Shown here one piece after another: positions 10,189 through 20,364 of a DNA stretch of 62,843 nt. Position numbers and translations under genes: made by a program. The stretch is from a virus. The stretch spans positions 64,001 to 126,843 of the IMG/VR virus record IMGVR_UViG_3300021963_000042. One strand, written 5' to 3'. The notes beneath the pieces were generated by a model. That model did no database searches. It was not told where the DNA came from and saw nothing but the letters and a program-made list of their open reading frames with translations. Numbering within the stretch: position 1 is the stretch's first letter; each line of letters begins with the position of its first letter.

Positions 10189-12030
10189 TTAGAAATTGAT
10201 TGGGGTGCCGACGTATTGTTCTCCGAACCAACCTGCCTCGGCATATGGGTTTATAAGCATAAAACCACCAGTATCCTGCATAGTTGCGAAATCAACAGTG
10301 CTGTCCATATATTTAGTCAATGTATAGGCAGGTTGATCCGTAATAACTGAGGTATCGTCTAGTCGTTTAGTGATATCAAATTTAGAAATAACATCCGATG
10401 GTGCTGGGAAGTCTTCCAGATATTTACCAAACCCTTTAGTGGAAATGGCGTCAGTTGGGGTAGTGCTCTCTGTATCTAGAGTAGTACCATCGTATAATGT
10501 ATGATTGTAGGCTAAAACCTTACTGAAAGTTTTATCCGTAATAGAATCAGTTGGAGTGCTGATAGAATCAGTCAAACTCTTACCGAAACCTAGAGTGCTA
10601 ATAGCGTCTGTCGCATATCCAATATCCTCAAACCCTTTAGTTAAGTATATGTATGGAATGCCGTGGCCAATAGTCACTGAGTCTTTAGCGCTTAGAGCCA
10701 TAATCTTGATCATAGATTCTAGCTCAATTGAGATGTCAAATTCGTTTCTGACGTCATATTCACCGAACACAGCCATACCAGCTGGGTGAACCAATGCTTT
10801 AACTACAGACTTATAAGTGTCTAGACGTTCATCGATTTTAATGACGTAAGAATACGCTTGATAATAACGGCTATCTTGAATGAAAATAGCGTCGTTCAAG
10901 AAACCATCGTTGTTAACGTAATATCCTGGATACTTACCGAGAGGTCCAAGAGCTACTCTAATAACAGCTGGGTCATATGGGCTGCTGAATCCTGCTACGT
11001 CTCCGCCGAACTCACGAACAACCTCACCAGCATATGTACCATCAATAGCAGTACCAACAGCATAGTCAGCTTTGTTGATATAACCACTTTCTTGGAAACC
11101 ATCAGTAGATTCTGTTATGTTTACATTGGTTCCAATAATAGAAAGGGAAGACCCACCAGTTCCTGCAGCATCTTGACCAAGATCCGCATAGATTGTTGAA
11201 GTGAAGTCTGTTGTATATCCAACGCCAAACTTAATAAACTCGGCTGCAAGAATACCACCAGTTGTATTAACTCGGGTAACCTTCATAATAGAACCAGTAC
11301 CCTTACCGTTTCTAATATTGTAAAGCTGACCAACCTTAAAGCCAGTTCCTGGCTGTTGCACTTCTAATTTTGCTGTCGTAGCTTGGATCTCAGCTGTAAA
11401 GTAAACACCAGCAGCATCATTTTTATAACGCATCTTATCGCCGATGTTGATATTACCGAAGAATCTGCGATCGATGTAAAATTCATAAATGTCGTCTGCG
11501 ATTTGAACGACACGTTCTACTTCAATTTCAATGTACTGACGACGATCGATAAGAACTCGAATAACCTTCGTTGGAGTTACGATGTCAACCATCTTACCAA
11601 CGATTTGATCTGGGTGTCCAGCAGTTACTTTAGCTAAAACAGAAACGTCTTGATTCCACTTTCCGTCCGACGCACGCAACATCTGTTTGCCTGGATAATC
11701 AATCGAAACGTCTTTATTAAAAAGTAATCTAAACAATAACTTGAACGATGGCTCAGAACCCTTAGCCAAATATTGATCTTTGATATGTTGCAGCAAAAAT
11801 CTTTCATTATTAAAGACGTGCGGCATATTAACTGCAAATTCATTCTTAAAGTGTTTAATGAATGAATCTAATGTCGTGTCCAGATCTCTGACTGTTTTCA
11901 GATCTGGGTTGTTCTGTTCCAAATAAGCATAATATGCTTGAAGGAATGCAACGAATGTTGGGTAATCTTCCCTAACGAACTCAGGTAACTGAGAAGCTAC
12001 TAGGGAAGATACACTTGGTTTGGTGATCAT
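10189..12030 (-). CDS. Baseplate wedge-region structural protein (gp7 position)
   Basis: 613 aa, starting MITKPSVSSLVASQLPEFVR and followed by a conserved DYPTFVAFLQAYYAYLEQ segment that marks a structural family of T4-like cyanophages. It overlaps the gp6 stop by four bases (ATGA), so translation is coupled to gp6, and it occupies the place of T4 gene 7. It is much shorter than T4 gp7 (about 1030 aa) and no residue-level match to gp7 was seen. The C-terminal 150 residues contain repeats of the type DAISTxGFGKxLxD. Wedge membership is inferred from gene order. Confidence 0.7.
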   Translation of the reverse strand: MITKPSVSSLVASQLPEFVREDYPTFVAFLQAYYAYLEQNNPDLKTVRDLDTTLDSFIKHFKNEFAVNMPHVFNNERFLLQHIKDQYLAKGSEPSFKLLFRLLFNKDVSIDYPGKQMLRASDGKWNQDVSVLAKVTAGHPDQIVGKMVDIVTPTKVIRVLIDRRQYIEIEVERVVQIADDIYEFYIDRRFFGNINIGDKMRYKNDAAGVYFTAEIQATTAKLEVQQPGTGFKVGQLYNIRNGKGTGSIMKVTRVNTTGGILAAEFIKFGVGYTTDFTSTIYADLGQDAAGTGGSSLSIIGTNVNITESTDGFQESGYINKADYAVGTAIDGTYAGEVVREFGGDVAGFSSPYDPAVIRVALGPLGKYPGYYVNNDGFLNDAIFIQDSRYYQAYSYVIKIDERLDTYKSVVKALVHPAGMAVFGEYDVRNEFDISIELESMIKIMALSAKDSVTIGHGIPYIYLTKGFEDIGYATDAISTLGFGKSLTDSISTPTDSITDKTFSKVLAYNHTLYDGTTLDTESTTPTDAISTKGFGKYLEDFPAPSDVISKFDITKRLDDTSVITDQPAYTLTKYMDSTVDFATMQDTGGFMLINPYAEAGWFGEQYVGTPINF

Positions 12031-13853
12031 GATTGACTAGCAGTAAATACGTAATTATATCCAGCACGCAAATCGCCATTAGCAGATTTATCTGGGATTG
12101 CTGTAACAGTTAAATGGTCTTCTGCAATTTGTGCGATTTGATGTAAAGCAGAAACAACATCGTTTGATTGCGGCTTAATAGAAATCTCAAAGTCCACGTC
12201 GGCTAATGCAGTGATATGGAGGTTTCTAATATCTAGGATACCCTTAGCGTGGTCTATTGTTCCGATCGCATCATTAACAATAATCTTGGTAGCATTGTCT
12301 CCGTATCTAAACAATCTTAAATTTGTTTGATAATCATCAAGATAATGTAATTCGTTACTGCCGTAAATATAAAAACCAGTAGTACTTACTGATCCACCAG
12401 CAATATCAGAATAGAAAATTGGGTTAATGATACTTAACAAATATTGAGCAGAAACATTATAACGAGGTACTAACTTTCTGCGAAGAGAAACTGTAGTGAT
12501 GTTATTAATAATACCTTGCTCAGCTGTATCAACGATTTTAGATAATTTAGAGAATCTGAACATACCATCAAATCTCTGCAACTCGTTATCATTATAATCT
12601 AAAATTGCTTCTCTAACTAAAGTTGCAATCTCTGGAGCAGTTCGTGTAGTTTCACGTTCATTATAATAAACAGTTACACCCAAAGCAATATTGATATATT
12701 CTGGATCAACAATTTCTGGCGTAATAGAAACCACACTTTTACTAGCAAGAATCGTTGAAATGATATTAGACTTTTGCTGGTTCGTTAATTTAGTTGCGTC
12801 TGATGGTTTAACACAAATAAAGGTTTTACCGTAACTTGGTGGAACATTATCTTCACCACCCCAGACGTTAATTGTTTTAGCTTCTGGTAATGCTGCATAA
12901 ATGATTGCTTTATAATCATCTGGAGTTACAGCACGATTCTGTGCCGTATAATTTCGTGGAGCATTAAAACGAACACTCTCAATATCTTCTGCAGCTCCAC
13001 CACCTGTGGCTGCGGTAACTGTGGAAACAGAAACTGTCGAACTACCAATAATAGTTCCACCAGTATAATTAAAGAATTTAGCTCCGTTCGGTGCAGATAA
13101 ACTCGATACCATATATTGGATGTTGATAACATTACCAACATCAAGAGCAGCGCCAATAACACCATCGCCGAAAGTCAACTCGTAATAACCATTCTCAACT
13201 TCTTTAATAAAGAATACATTTGTAGTTGAATTTGCAGTAGTTATATCTGTCGAGCGAGTAAATGTTACAAAGTTAGAAGACGTAGCGCTTTCTTGTACTT
13301 TAACCTTTAGTGTGCTGAGGTCGACATTAGGGTTTTGAATTATGTATCTTGAGCCTGGAGCAACAACATATCTGAAGGACATTGGTGTGCCTTCAATAAT
13401 TTTAACATTACTGAACGTATATTGAGAACCAGCACCACTGATAGTATAAGACTCAGTTGTTTGGAAAGTATAAACTTCTCCATCAATGTTTGTACTAAAT
13501 GTTGAATATGCAGGAAGAGTTACGCTGCTTGGACCGATACCAATAGTAGATAGTGTTAAGTTAATAACAGCCTTTGCACATGACGCTGAACGAGGTACAT
13601 ATCCAAGCATTTTAGCAATGGAAACCACGCTATCTCGTTTGCTTGCAGAATCAAGAAACATCTCATTGATTGCCAAGTTATTATACAAAGCATTGTAATG
13701 AGTATTATATGCTAAAACATCTAACAAGATCGCCAAGCCAGAACCTTCAAAATCGTAATCTTGAAATTCGTCTTGTCCTTGTAAAAATGCTTTTAAATTT
13801 GCTTTGATGTTATCAAAGTCTAATTCTGTTACATTGATTTTTCTGTTTGCCAT
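12027..13853 (-). CDS. 6: Baseplate wedge subunit gp6
   Basis: 608 aa, similar to gp6 in length (T4 gp6 is 660 aa). The N-terminus INVTELDFDNIKANLKAFLQ followed by YDFEGSGLAILLDVLAYNTH is the classic gp6/gpJ family signature. This protein forms the dimeric ring that ties the six wedges around the hub. Its ATG overlaps the gp25 stop by one base and its own end overlaps the next gene by four, consistent with one co-translated baseplate operon. Confidence 0.93.
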   Translation of the reverse strand: MANRKINVTELDFDNIKANLKAFLQGQDEFQDYDFEGSGLAILLDVLAYNTHYNALYNNLAINEMFLDSASKRDSVVSIAKMLGYVPRSASCAKAVINLTLSTIGIGPSSVTLPAYSTFSTNIDGEVYTFQTTESYTISGAGSQYTFSNVKIIEGTPMSFRYVVAPGSRYIIQNPNVDLSTLKVKVQESATSSNFVTFTRSTDITTANSTTNVFFIKEVENGYYELTFGDGVIGAALDVGNVINIQYMVSSLSAPNGAKFFNYTGGTIIGSSTVSVSTVTAATGGGAAEDIESVRFNAPRNYTAQNRAVTPDDYKAIIYAALPEAKTINVWGGEDNVPPSYGKTFICVKPSDATKLTNQQKSNIISTILASKSVVSITPEIVDPEYINIALGVTVYYNERETTRTAPEIATLVREAILDYNDNELQRFDGMFRFSKLSKIVDTAEQGIINNITTVSLRRKLVPRYNVSAQYLLSIINPIFYSDIAGGSVSTTGFYIYGSNELHYLDDYQTNLRLFRYGDNATKIIVNDAIGTIDHAKGILDIRNLHITALADVDFEISIKPQSNDVVSALHQIAQIAEDHLTVTAIPDKSANGDLRAGYNYVFTASQS

Positions 13854-14245
13854 TATCGTGATCTCTTAAGAATTAAGTCTAGAGTTAAAGGTCTTTCCGT
13901 ATTGACTATCATAAACTCTATTGTGCAATTGAAAGCATTTGCGTCTGAATCGTCAGTAACACTAACATTTACTAATTGGACACGAGGTTCAAAATTATTA
14001 ATGGCGTCAGTAATCGCTCTCTCAATTAATCGGGAAGTCATTGGAGTAGCTAGATCAAACAATAAACGTCTGATAGGTGTACCAATTTCGCTATGAAATG
14101 GTCTTTCATAGTTGCTTGTTAGAATTAGATTCTTCAATGCGCTTTTAATCGCATTTTCATCGTATCTACGTGATACGTCCCCACTCACTGGGTGAGCAGT
14201 GAAGTTTAAATCTAAATCAGAGAATGTTCTTGTATTGCGTGCCAT
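13853..14245 (-). CDS. 25: Baseplate wedge subunit gp25
   Basis: 130 aa from the chosen ATG at 14245 (MARNTRTFSDLDLNF). An upstream in-frame ATG would add 16 unrelated residues and overlap the PAAR gene. The protein is the gp25/lysozyme-like wedge family, with FTAHPVSGDV, the ERPFHSEIGTPIRRLLFD motif and a C-terminal INNFEPRVQL. It joins gp6 and gp53 at the inner wedge and is conserved across contractile injection systems. An AATAAATA late-promoter-like sequence lies just upstream (14250-14259). Confidence 0.93.
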   Translation of the reverse strand: MARNTRTFSDLDLNFTAHPVSGDVSRRYDENAIKSALKNLILTSNYERPFHSEIGTPIRRLLFDLATPMTSRLIERAITDAINNFEPRVQLVNVSVTDDSDANAFNCTIEFMIVNTERPLTLDLILKRSR

Positions 14246-14256
14246 TGTATTATTTA

Positions 14257-14556
14257 TTAACCTGCAAATGAGTCTGTAGAACCTTGACCACATTTATCAC
14301 CATCGGCGATAGGATCATTCGTTCTTGCAACAGCTTTACCTTCGAAAAACATAGTCGAAGATCCAGAAGTTATTTGTCTTTGAGCGAGTTGGTGAGTCTG
14401 TCTACCAACAGTATGGGCTTCATGCTGATCTCCAACCAGAGCAACTAACTGTCCATTGAAGTAACTTTTAGTCGCTTGATTTAAAGCAGTCAGAGCAGTA
14501 GGTGCGCCACCATCTGCTCCAGCCGAAACGTCGCCTTTTCGATATATGTTTCCCAT
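14257..14556 (-). CDS. 5.4: PAAR-type tail spike tip protein (gp5.4-like)
   Basis: 99 aa from an ATG at 14556, one base after the gp5 stop. Longer in-frame starts run into gp5. It has the small Gly/Ala-rich fold of PAAR proteins, with MFFEGKAVARTNDPIADGD near the C-terminus and several His/Cys residues (GDQHEAHTVGRQTH, DKCGQGS) suited to binding metal at the tip. PAAR proteins cap the gp5 beta-helix and sharpen the membrane-piercing spike; lying immediately after gp5 supports this. Confidence 0.85.
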   Translation of the reverse strand: MGNIYRKGDVSAGADGGAPTALTALNQATKSYFNGQLVALVGDQHEAHTVGRQTHQLAQRQITSGSSTMFFEGKAVARTNDPIADGDKCGQGSTDSFAG

Positions 14557-14557
14557 A

Positions 14558-17359
14558 TTATGTCTTAGCTGGTCTCCAGATACCCACGATTTTACCTTGA
14601 GCAGCAGTCCAACCACTTGGCCAGCTGATCGAAACATCACCATCGTCTGGGTTGTTGGTTTTTGCCTTTGGAGTTTGGTTACCACCAACGAAAGTTAATC
14701 TACCTTTGTCAGCAGTATAAACAAAGTTTACGTGACCATAATCCCAAAGAACGATATCTCCTGGCTCAGCCTGAGCGATTGGAACTTGTGTTGCTCCAAA
14801 TTTAGCAGTTTTATCTTGGATATCTCTAGCCCAACCTGTTTGGACATAACGATATCCACATTGTTTTAGACTCCAGTTAACGAAGCCCATACACCATGCG
14901 GTTTGGTCAGTCTCCCATACTTTACCTTTAAACCCAAGGTCTGCCCAAATACGTGTGATGTTTGGATTGCTTGGAGCACCCTTCTGACCAGTTTCTCTCC
15001 AGAAACCAGTTTCCGCAAGTTTAAGTTGTTTTTGCAAGAACTGGAATAGATCTGATGGGTTGCTTCCAGAAATCAAACTCTGACCAGAACCATCGCTCTT
15101 TGGTGTTCCTGCATAGTTTTCTTTCACGCCACCCTCAGCTGCAGCAGGATTTTTATACTTACTTGGGTTAGCGATGTAATCTTCAACGAGAGCTTCGTTT
15201 TCATCAGCTACCGCAAAATTTTCACTAACTGGTGGAGATGGGCGAACTGGAGCCAATAATGGAGTTGGGAATTGATCCTCTCTACCGCTCTGGAAGTCTG
15301 GAGCCTGAAGATTAGTTTCAACTGCTGGAGCAGAACTGGCTGCGCCTTCTTGACCACGGAACTCTGCGCCATCGACATTAAGATTCCCAGAAGCAGCAAG
15401 ATGCATATCACCATCAGCACCTAAGAATAACTCAGCGCCAGATTTAATGCTTGCTTCTGTTCCAGACTGCACAGCAAATTTATCTCCAGCAGAAAGATTA
15501 AATGCGCCACCTGCTTGGACATTGATGTCGCCACCGACAGCAAGATTTAAGTCACCACCAACACCGATATCTGCGTTATTGTTTAGATTGATAGTTGCAG
15601 CGCCATCAACTTGAATGTCTGCAGTACCCTGCACATAAATGTTTATACCATTACCTACTGTTACGTTAGCTTTACCAGCGATAGAAATAGCACCATTTCT
15701 ATCGATAATTGTATATCCGTCGCCGATAATTTTATTTACCTGAGTGCCGTTAGCATCGATGTCAATAAAAGAACCTGTGCGATGATATAAACTTACATAT
15801 TCATTAGCTGGAGAATCATCGAGAATGAACAAATGTCCAGACTCAGACTCGAATACTTTAACGTATGGATAAACGCCACCGAATGGTGCTAGTGGTTGCT
15901 CCCAAGAATTAGCGCCATTGGCAGCTGCGATACCTTTAGAACGGATAGAGTCTTTAGATTCAATAGCAGTCTCTTTAATAACACCACGTGCTAAACGATT
16001 TGTATCTGGCTCGTCAACCAAATTTCTTAGTGGATATTTACCAGAAGGATCTCTAAACCCAAGAACTACAGAATCAGAACGATCTTCAGTTAACGCTGCT
16101 TGTTTGGCAGGAGGAAGACCTTTCACATCATCTTTTGTATATGTTGGTTGAACGTCTGCCTGTGGTTTGTTAGTTGATTCTACAGTAACAGCCGAACCGA
16201 GGAAATACTCATAGTATTTCTTTTTCTTTGGATAGCCAGTACCATTAGCATCAGCCCCTGTTCTTTTTAATGCTGCCATAAAATAACCAGGATCGTTCTG
16301 GTCATGTTTAACATATAAAGCGTAGAAAGCAGCAGTTGCAAGAGCAGCAACATCAGGATCGTCAACCAAAGATTTTGGATTGTTCAGAAAATCAACAGTA
16401 ATGTTGCGGTTTTTCTTTAGCCAGTCTTGCAGTGCTTTATATAATGCCTTACCTGTAATCTGGTTAAACCCACGACCAAAATACTTTGCACCATCATCTG
16501 GGTCTTTATGCCCAACTAAACGTCCGTTACCTTGTGGCGAATAAATTTTGCGGAAGAATTCTTCACGTGTTCCTTGCCATCTTACGTATGGTTCAGCTGA
16601 CTCAACTGTTGGGAATGTATATCCAAAGATAGACTTTAGAGATTCAGCTTTAGTGTAATAATAACCTTCTTCTAGTAGTTGCCATCCAGACTCACCACCG
16701 CAAATACCAAGAATCGCACACTTAGCATACTTGCTAGTCAAACCAACAGAGTCACACGCTTTAATTAGTGCTTTGATGTGTAACTCAGCTTTAGCTGGAT
16801 CTGATGTTGATTTTGGTGGTGGTGTAGTTGGTATTGATTGTTTCAGAACATCATCTGAAGGTTTATTTGGAACAGGTTGATCTGTTTGCTTAACAGGTGG
16901 TGCTTCTGAAGCACTCGGAGCTGTTGGAGGAGGATTCTTCATCGACTCGGCAGTACCAACTTGAATTGGGTTTCCAGAACCATCCTTAACAGGTTCACCA
17001 GTTGTGTCTGTTAGAATACCACCATTCGTTACAACGATTGCGCCTTCAGATTCATCTTTGACCAATTCAGCTGCTTTACTTTGAGGGATACCACCGATAG
17101 TACCCATCATTACAGGCTGCTGTTCATCCTGATCACGATAGAAAATAATAACCCATGTTCCAGGGACTGGTCCAACTGGTGTCCAACCGATACCATTCAT
17201 CGATGCTGAAGTAACAGGTTGCATTGGAACTGCCCAAGGCAAATCTTCTGTTGGGAGAACTGTTTTATTTTCTGTATGAAGACCAACTACTCTAACTTTA
17301 CAACGACCAAGTTTAAGTGGGTCGTTTCGGTCTTCAACTACACCTGTGTAAAATTCCAT
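14558..17359 (-). CDS. 5: Baseplate hub spike gp5 with two cell-wall hydrolase domains
   Basis: 933 aa, against 575 for T4 gp5. Residues 1-95 are the OB-fold (GRCKVRVVGLHTENK, MNGIGWTPVGPVPGTWVIIF). Residues about 192-385 form a GH19/chitinase-like lysozyme domain (GICGGESGW with the likely catalytic Glu, then FGRGFNQITG), in the place of the T4 lysozyme domain. Residues about 500-690 are the trimeric beta-helix (NGAISIAGKANVTVGNG and similar repeats). Residues about 770-925 are a NlpC/CHAP-like domain (TAWCMGFVNWSLKQCG with Cys, PGDIVLWDYGHVNFV with His). The spike probably carries two peptidoglycan-cutting activities for DNA entry. Confidence 0.9.
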   Translation of the reverse strand: MEFYTGVVEDRNDPLKLGRCKVRVVGLHTENKTVLPTEDLPWAVPMQPVTSASMNGIGWTPVGPVPGTWVIIFYRDQDEQQPVMMGTIGGIPQSKAAELVKDESEGAIVVTNGGILTDTTGEPVKDGSGNPIQVGTAESMKNPPPTAPSASEAPPVKQTDQPVPNKPSDDVLKQSIPTTPPPKSTSDPAKAELHIKALIKACDSVGLTSKYAKCAILGICGGESGWQLLEEGYYYTKAESLKSIFGYTFPTVESAEPYVRWQGTREEFFRKIYSPQGNGRLVGHKDPDDGAKYFGRGFNQITGKALYKALQDWLKKNRNITVDFLNNPKSLVDDPDVAALATAAFYALYVKHDQNDPGYFMAALKRTGADANGTGYPKKKKYYEYFLGSAVTVESTNKPQADVQPTYTKDDVKGLPPAKQAALTEDRSDSVVLGFRDPSGKYPLRNLVDEPDTNRLARGVIKETAIESKDSIRSKGIAAANGANSWEQPLAPFGGVYPYVKVFESESGHLFILDDSPANEYVSLYHRTGSFIDIDANGTQVNKIIGDGYTIIDRNGAISIAGKANVTVGNGINIYVQGTADIQVDGAATINLNNNADIGVGGDLNLAVGGDINVQAGGAFNLSAGDKFAVQSGTEASIKSGAELFLGADGDMHLAASGNLNVDGAEFRGQEGAASSAPAVETNLQAPDFQSGREDQFPTPLLAPVRPSPPVSENFAVADENEALVEDYIANPSKYKNPAAAEGGVKENYAGTPKSDGSGQSLISGSNPSDLFQFLQKQLKLAETGFWRETGQKGAPSNPNITRIWADLGFKGKVWETDQTAWCMGFVNWSLKQCGYRYVQTGWARDIQDKTAKFGATQVPIAQAEPGDIVLWDYGHVNFVYTADKGRLTFVGGNQTPKAKTNNPDDGDVSISWPSGWTAAQGKIVGIWRPAKT

Positions 17360-18633
17360 TACTTAACATCCTCATAATTAACATTTGTAGAGTCTCTAAC
17401 TAATTCCATAATGGAAACGTGTCTTTCTCTATCAATATAATGATTAATAGCTGCGATTAGGTAATCTCCGCTATATGTTTTATCTTGTGTATCCGTATCA
17501 CTTTTACTTATTGGTGAAATGCGTGGCATATTCAATTTTACCTTTTTACCAACAGTATAATCTAATCTACCTGGAACTGTAATTTCTAATCTTGTAGATT
17601 CAATCTGTTTGAATACTGACATTCTTTCTTGCATCATAGCAGCATTTGATGTGTCAGAATAACCATAAAAACTGTTATTCATTTTAGGCACAACATCTAT
17701 CTTTGTGTTGTAGCGATAAATTGTTTTCTTTGAAGCCAGAGGATACTTATTCAAATGATTTCGTTTATCATATGTTTTAAGTAGATCGAAATTTCTACTT
17801 CCAATTCTCTTGCCAGTATAATCAACATAATACTGCTTAGAACCAAACATACCACTTCTAACTCTTGACAAATAATCAAACGCTGTAGGTACAGTTATAG
17901 TTTCGATTCTCTGATAATCTTTTTGCAAATCTTTTACAGAGCCACCTGAACTTAACTCGTCACGAATATAATTGTCTTTGGTAAACTCTTGTAAAACATC
18001 CTGCTTAAAAAGAGATTCTAGTGAAACGAAATTATACCCCTCACGATTCTCAAAGAACAGGTATGTTGGAGATTTATTTTTATTGGTAGCAATCTCAACC
18101 AAATGATATAAATTCTTTATTGGTGACCAGAAGTTAGAAACATACTTTAAATTATTAGCAGTCTCTTCAACATTGATTGGTTTCTTAACTTGTAAACCCC
18201 AGTTAATATCTGTAAGAATAGTTTTGGCTATATCCGAAACTTTCCCAGCAAATGCTCTGCTGATGGCTTTGTTTATATCGATAATAGAATCTGTGGATGT
18301 AAAATGTAATTCATACGCAACAACTCTATCGCCCATCATATCTCTATTAGTCATTTTGAAGATATAAAAGGTGGCATTAATTTTAGAATTATCTAGAGAT
18401 GGTGTCGATAACTGTAGTTCTAAAGTTTCTTCTCCCACGAATGGAAACAAGTTAATTAAGTCTAGCGATTCTCTCACAACCATTTTACCTGTTATGAATG
18501 GAGAGAACATATCCTCAAAAATTTGTATTGAGAGGACTTGTGCCGTTATGTCTTGATATAAACCATTCGCTGAGATGACATTAACTTTTTCAATAGTTAT
18601 GTCACCCGCAAATCGTAATTTTTGCGTTTCCAT
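17359..18633 (-). CDS. 27: Baseplate hub protein, gp27-like
   Basis: 424 aa, close to T4 gp27 (391 aa). It starts with METQKLRFAGDITIEKVNVI and includes TAQVLSIQIFEDMFSPFITG, the motif that recurs in hub proteins of the gp27/VgrG-N type. It forms the trimeric ring joining the tail tube to the gp5 spike. Its stop overlaps the gp5 start by one base and it follows gp53, which is the expected hub-wedge neighbourhood. The assignment is by family features and position. Confidence 0.82.
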   Translation of the reverse strand: METQKLRFAGDITIEKVNVISANGLYQDITAQVLSIQIFEDMFSPFITGKMVVRESLDLINLFPFVGEETLELQLSTPSLDNSKINATFYIFKMTNRDMMGDRVVAYELHFTSTDSIIDINKAISRAFAGKVSDIAKTILTDINWGLQVKKPINVEETANNLKYVSNFWSPIKNLYHLVEIATNKNKSPTYLFFENREGYNFVSLESLFKQDVLQEFTKDNYIRDELSSGGSVKDLQKDYQRIETITVPTAFDYLSRVRSGMFGSKQYYVDYTGKRIGSRNFDLLKTYDKRNHLNKYPLASKKTIYRYNTKIDVVPKMNNSFYGYSDTSNAAMMQERMSVFKQIESTRLEITVPGRLDYTVGKKVKLNMPRISPISKSDTDTQDKTYSGDYLIAAINHYIDRERHVSIMELVRDSTNVNYEDVK

Positions 18634-18635
18634 TA

Positions 18636-19124
18636 TTAAATTAGATCTTTAAAGTTTTTCAGAATAGCCGAAATAATGGCAGGTGATACTATCTTAATTC
18701 TTCTCTTGCTTTCATTAACACTATCTTCATACATACGATTAGATATCGGTGTCGCTAAAGGATAATCAGAATTTACAACAAGACCATTCTCATTTTCATA
18801 ATGATGAATTGCATCTGGGTTTGTATATTTTTCTTCGATGTAAGAATTTAGTTGAGTTGATGTTAGTGGGAAATCATTTCTGTAATCGAATCTTTCGTTA
18901 CACAACATAATTATCCAGTGATACTCAGCATTACCATAAAACTTTTCTGCTATAATTTCTGGAGTATCACCTTCCTCAACATCATAATAATCATATGTTG
19001 TGATATTTGCAAGAACATCTCTGCGGAAACGAACATTTCGTGTAATGTCCGTAACGATCTTAACTTCTCGCTTGCCTTTAATTTCAAAGTCGTATAAAAA
19101 ATTGTTGAAATCTTTGAAATACAT
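18636..19124 (-). CDS. 53: Baseplate wedge subunit gp53
   Basis: 162 aa. The centre contains a LysM-like motif (YDVEEGDTPEIIAEKFYG) followed by NAEYHWIIMLCNERFDYRND and FPLTSTQLNSYIEEKY, diagnostic of gp53 in T4-like phages. gp53 clamps adjacent wedges to gp25 and gp6. The gene begins one base inside the gp48 stop and ends two bases before the gp27-like gene, so the three are a tight operon. Confidence 0.92.
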   Translation of the reverse strand: MYFKDFNNFLYDFEIKGKREVKIVTDITRNVRFRRDVLANITTYDYYDVEEGDTPEIIAEKFYGNAEYHWIIMLCNERFDYRNDFPLTSTQLNSYIEEKYTNPDAIHHYENENGLVVNSDYPLATPISNRMYEDSVNESKRRIKIVSPAIISAILKNFKDLI

Positions 19125-20320
19125 TATAGACCCTCTGCAATAAGTTCTTTGGTAATAATACCGAGTTCTTTGAAACTCAATGTTATATTAATTTGCGTCG
19201 GCATACCATTAGCGAATGTATTAAAGTTACCGTTCGGTGTGTAGTTAACATTCATCTCAGTTAATACACAGGATGTGTGGCGATTAATATATTTGTTTTC
19301 TGAATCGCCAGTGAAGTATGTGATATCAAATTCAGAAGGATAGATAAACAGATAACCAGTGGCATCTTTATATTCTGGATGCATGTGATACTTAAACTCA
19401 TAAATGATGTTCATTACATTTTGAGCCTCTGTTTCATTTCTTGGGAAGAACTGATATTCGAACTGGAATGTTCTAAAATCCACGTTCTTGAATACTTGTT
19501 CTTTCTTTGGGTTTGGTGCAAGACCAGTTACAGCTGAAACTGCGTTACCTCCAGGCACTTTACTCATCGCCACGTTTGCAGTTACAGTCGCAGCTGGTCC
19601 TGAAGCAAGTTCTTTACCAGCAGCTACTGGTCCACCGCCAGGAGACATAGATTTGCTACCAGCACTTCCAACAGCCTTAACGATATCTTCAGCTGCTTGG
19701 AATCCCAATGTTTCTTCAGCGTCCCAAGAAGCAGAATAACGAGTGCTTAATTGGTTTGGAATGTGTAGAGCAATCGCAGACTTTAGACGCTTCTGTGCAC
19801 GTGTAGCACTAGCAGCTTGGCTAGCAACTGAACCAGTTAAAATGGCCATACCACCAGCAGCTTTACCTGCATCACCAAGAGCACCCTCATTAGAAGAACC
19901 ACCAACTTTAGAAACAATACCAGCGACTGTGCCAGCCCCAACCGACTGAGAAGCAACCATCCCAGTTTTCGTTCTATCTTTGGCTAGAAGTGGACCTCTT
20001 CTTCTCTCAGGAACGTCTTCAACGAAAAAATTCTTATTGTCTTTATTGTCTTTGGCTAACTTAGAATCTATGTTTACGTTGATGTAAAACATAACATAGT
20101 TGCTGCCATACTCTTTAGACATGATATCTGAGGGGTAGCTGAGAGACGTATAGGCGTACTGATCAACACCCCTAGATTTGGATATTTTTGCGGAATTATC
20201 CGCTTTTGATGGTTCTGCTTTCGGCTTTTGTTGTGGTGCTGCACCTTTAGTTGGTGTGTTTGATGGTCCAGCATCATAATTGCCTATCACATTACCTTGT
20301 TGGTCGTATTGAAGTGCCAT
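19124..20320 (-). CDS. 48: Baseplate tail tube cap gp48
   Basis: 398 aa. The first 60 residues are a Pro/Ala/Lys-rich leader and the middle is Gly/Ala-rich. The last 120 residues carry the tube-cap signature (FRTFQFEYQFFPRNETEAQN, MHPEYKDATGYLFIYPSEFD, LTEMNVNYTPNGNFNTFANG). gp48 sits on the hub and, with gp54, starts tail tube polymerisation. It is the first gene of the leftward baseplate operon and follows a CTAAATAA late promoter about 35 bases upstream of the ATG. Confidence 0.88.
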   Translation of the reverse strand: MALQYDQQGNVIGNYDAGPSNTPTKGAAPQQKPKAEPSKADNSAKISKSRGVDQYAYTSLSYPSDIMSKEYGSNYVMFYINVNIDSKLAKDNKDNKNFFVEDVPERRRGPLLAKDRTKTGMVASQSVGAGTVAGIVSKVGGSSNEGALGDAGKAAGGMAILTGSVASQAASATRAQKRLKSAIALHIPNQLSTRYSASWDAEETLGFQAAEDIVKAVGSAGSKSMSPGGGPVAAGKELASGPAATVTANVAMSKVPGGNAVSAVTGLAPNPKKEQVFKNVDFRTFQFEYQFFPRNETEAQNVMNIIYEFKYHMHPEYKDATGYLFIYPSEFDITYFTGDSENKYINRHTSCVLTEMNVNYTPNGNFNTFANGMPTQINITLSFKELGIITKELIAEGL

Positions 20321-20327
20321 ATCTTCT

Positions 20328-20362
20328 CTAAATAAGTTGTGGAGAGTCCCATCATTATTTAG
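20328..20362. promoter_or_regulatory. Divergent late promoter pair CTAAATAA
   Basis: The 44-bp spacer between gp48 (minus) and gp4 (plus) has CTAAATAA at 20328-20335 on the plus strand and the same octamer on the minus strand at 20362-20355. T4-like phages use TATAAATA as the late -10 element, and cyanophage-type relatives use CTAAATA. Each copy lies 30-35 bases from the start codon it faces. They should drive the two halves of the structural region. Confidence 0.75.
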
Positions 20363-20364
20363 CC

